From the NCBI RefSeq assembly GCF_017220215.1, contig NZ_CP071131.1, positions 124,001-188,000 on the forward strand: a stretch of DNA of 64,000 bases, written 5' to 3'. Position 1 is the first letter of the stretch, and each line of letters opens with the position of its first letter. Under the pieces are notes generated by a model. That model was not told the origin of the DNA, did not search any database, and worked only from the letters and a program-made list of their open reading frames with translations. This DNA is from Caballeronia sp. M1242 (lineage in GTDB: Bacteria > Pseudomonadota > Gammaproteobacteria > Burkholderiales > Burkholderiaceae). Shown piece by piece: positions 63,315-64,000 of this stretch. The position numbers and the translations under genes were made by a program.

Positions 63315-64000
63315 CGGCGGCCTCTTTCGGCTCTCGCGCGCAACCAGATGTAGCCGCCGTTCGACAAGCCCGTGACCACGATCATGCCCAGCGCGAGCGC
63401 ATAACCGAGGTTCTGGTTATGCAGCACGTCGCCGCGAATCTGCGCGTACAGCAGGATCGGCACGATGTTGAGCGAGCTGCCCGTCAGCGCGTAGGCCGTG
63501 GCCACTGCGCCGAACGCGTTGGCAAAGAGCAGCAGCGCCGCCCCGAGCAGGCTCGGCCACAGGACCGGCAATCCGACGTAGCGCCAATACTGCGCGGCCG
63601 TGCCGCCGAGGCAGTCGCATGCTTCGCGCCACTCGCGTTTGAGACCGTCCAGCGCGGGCGTGATGATGAGGACCATCAACGGAATCTGGAAGTACAGGTA
63701 GGTGATGGTCAGCCCGAAGAAGCTGAGAATGCTGAAGCCCGTGGAATAGAGATTGACGCCGAGGTATTTGCGCGCCAGCACCGTTACGAGACCCACGCGC
63801 CCCAAGGTGCAGATGAATGCGAAGGCGAGCGGCACGCCCGCGAAGTTCGAGGCGACTCCCGAAAACGTCATGAGCGTCGGACGGATCCACGCCGGTAGGC
63901 GGCCATGCACCGCGGCCCAGGCGAGCAACGCGCCGAAGAGCGTCCCGCCGGCGGACGATGCCACGCTCACTTTCACGCTGATCCAGTAGGCATCGAGCAC
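63311..64000 (-). CDS. ABC transporter permease (PotB-like), cut by window end
   Basis: The visible 229 residues end a six-helix permease with an EAA-type loop (E-A-C-D-C-L-G-G-T). The frame is open to the window edge, where a GTG codon happens to fall; the family length (about 270-300) says the true start lies outside. It overlaps the next permease gene by 4 bases. Confidence 0.88.
   Translation of the reverse strand: MLDAYWISVKVSVASSAGGTLFGALLAWAAVHGRLPAWIRPTLMTFSGVASNFAGVPLAFAFICTLGRVGLVTVLARKYLGVNLYSTGFSILSFFGLTITYLYFQIPLMVLIITPALDGLKREWREACDCLGGTAAQYWRYVGLPVLWPSLLGAALLLFANAFGAVATAYALTGSSLNIVPILLYAQIRGDVLHNQNLGYALALGMIVVTGLSNGGYIWLRARAERGRR

Noticed and set aside
1..64000. CRISPR arrays, tRNA, rRNA, insertion sequences or att sites
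   Set aside because: No regular repeat-spacer pattern, no cloverleaf or rRNA stretch, no transposase or integrase motif was found on either strand by reading.

Overview
The window reads as chromosome or megaplasmid DNA of a high-GC betaproteobacterium of the Burkholderia/Paraburkholderia/Caballeronia group. The grounds are the codon use, the Burkholderia-type porin, the phthalate (oph) and 3-hydroxybenzoate (mob) genes, and the many MFS permeases paired with MarR, IclR, GntR, LysR and XRE regulators. No rRNA, tRNA, CRISPR array, insertion sequence or phage gene was found. It looks like an accessory catabolic region made of separately regulated modules.

Layout. (1) 0.5-5.7 kb: a membrane GGDEF/EAL protein and a chemoreceptor. 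(2) 6.1-14.5 kb: a complete o-phthalate to protocatechuate module (AAHS permease, ophC decarboxylase, ophB dehydrogenase, ophA2/ophA1 dioxygenase and reductase, ophD permease) with a divergent MarR regulator. (3) 14.7-17.1 kb: mobA (3-hydroxybenzoate 4-monooxygenase) and mobR, which also feed protocatechuate; no ring-cleavage gene is in the window. (4) 17.2-21.2 kb: a D-amino-acid module resembling dauBAR (DauR-like regulator, ornithine-cyclodeaminase-like protein, amino-acid binding protein, FAD D-amino-acid dehydrogenase). (5) 21.3-23.3 kb: a zinc-less medium-chain reductase and a divergent XRE regulator. (6) 23.7-31.5 kb: a second Rieske oxygenase/reductase module with a class II aldolase-fold enzyme, an MFS permease and two paralogous GntR regulators; substrate unknown. 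(7) 32.1-44.1 kb: a ten-gene leftward operon (RraA-type aldolase, 2-hydroxyacid dehydrogenase, SMP-30 lactonase, porin, two amidohydrolases, four MFS permeases) opposite an IclR gene; substrate unknown. (8) 44.1-51.8 kb: FMN 2-hydroxyacid dehydrogenase with IclR, an IclR/MHS permease/AroQ-like quinate-shikimate module, and LysR with a DctA-type carrier. (9) 51.8-58.1 kb: a two-subunit ATP-citrate-lyase-like enzyme next to a citrate/tricarballylate-type MHS permease and an orphan binding protein. (10) 58.5-64 kb: a small exported protein, a TetR regulator, a DHA2 efflux permease and a truncated spermidine/iron-type ABC importer.

The most interesting signals are regulatory repeats that tie modules together. 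A 43-bp element with covarying 8-bp inverted arms lies upstream of both the ATP-citrate-lyase-like operon and the tricarboxylate permease. TAATSATTA operators are shared by the two oph promoters. A TCTGTATCCA element occurs three times around the second Rieske/GntR module. Several IclR genes have clear palindromes in front of them. The best candidates for undescribed biology are the ATP-citrate-lyase/tricarboxylate transporter unit, the Rieske/class II aldolase module and the ten-gene porin/permease/lactonase operon.
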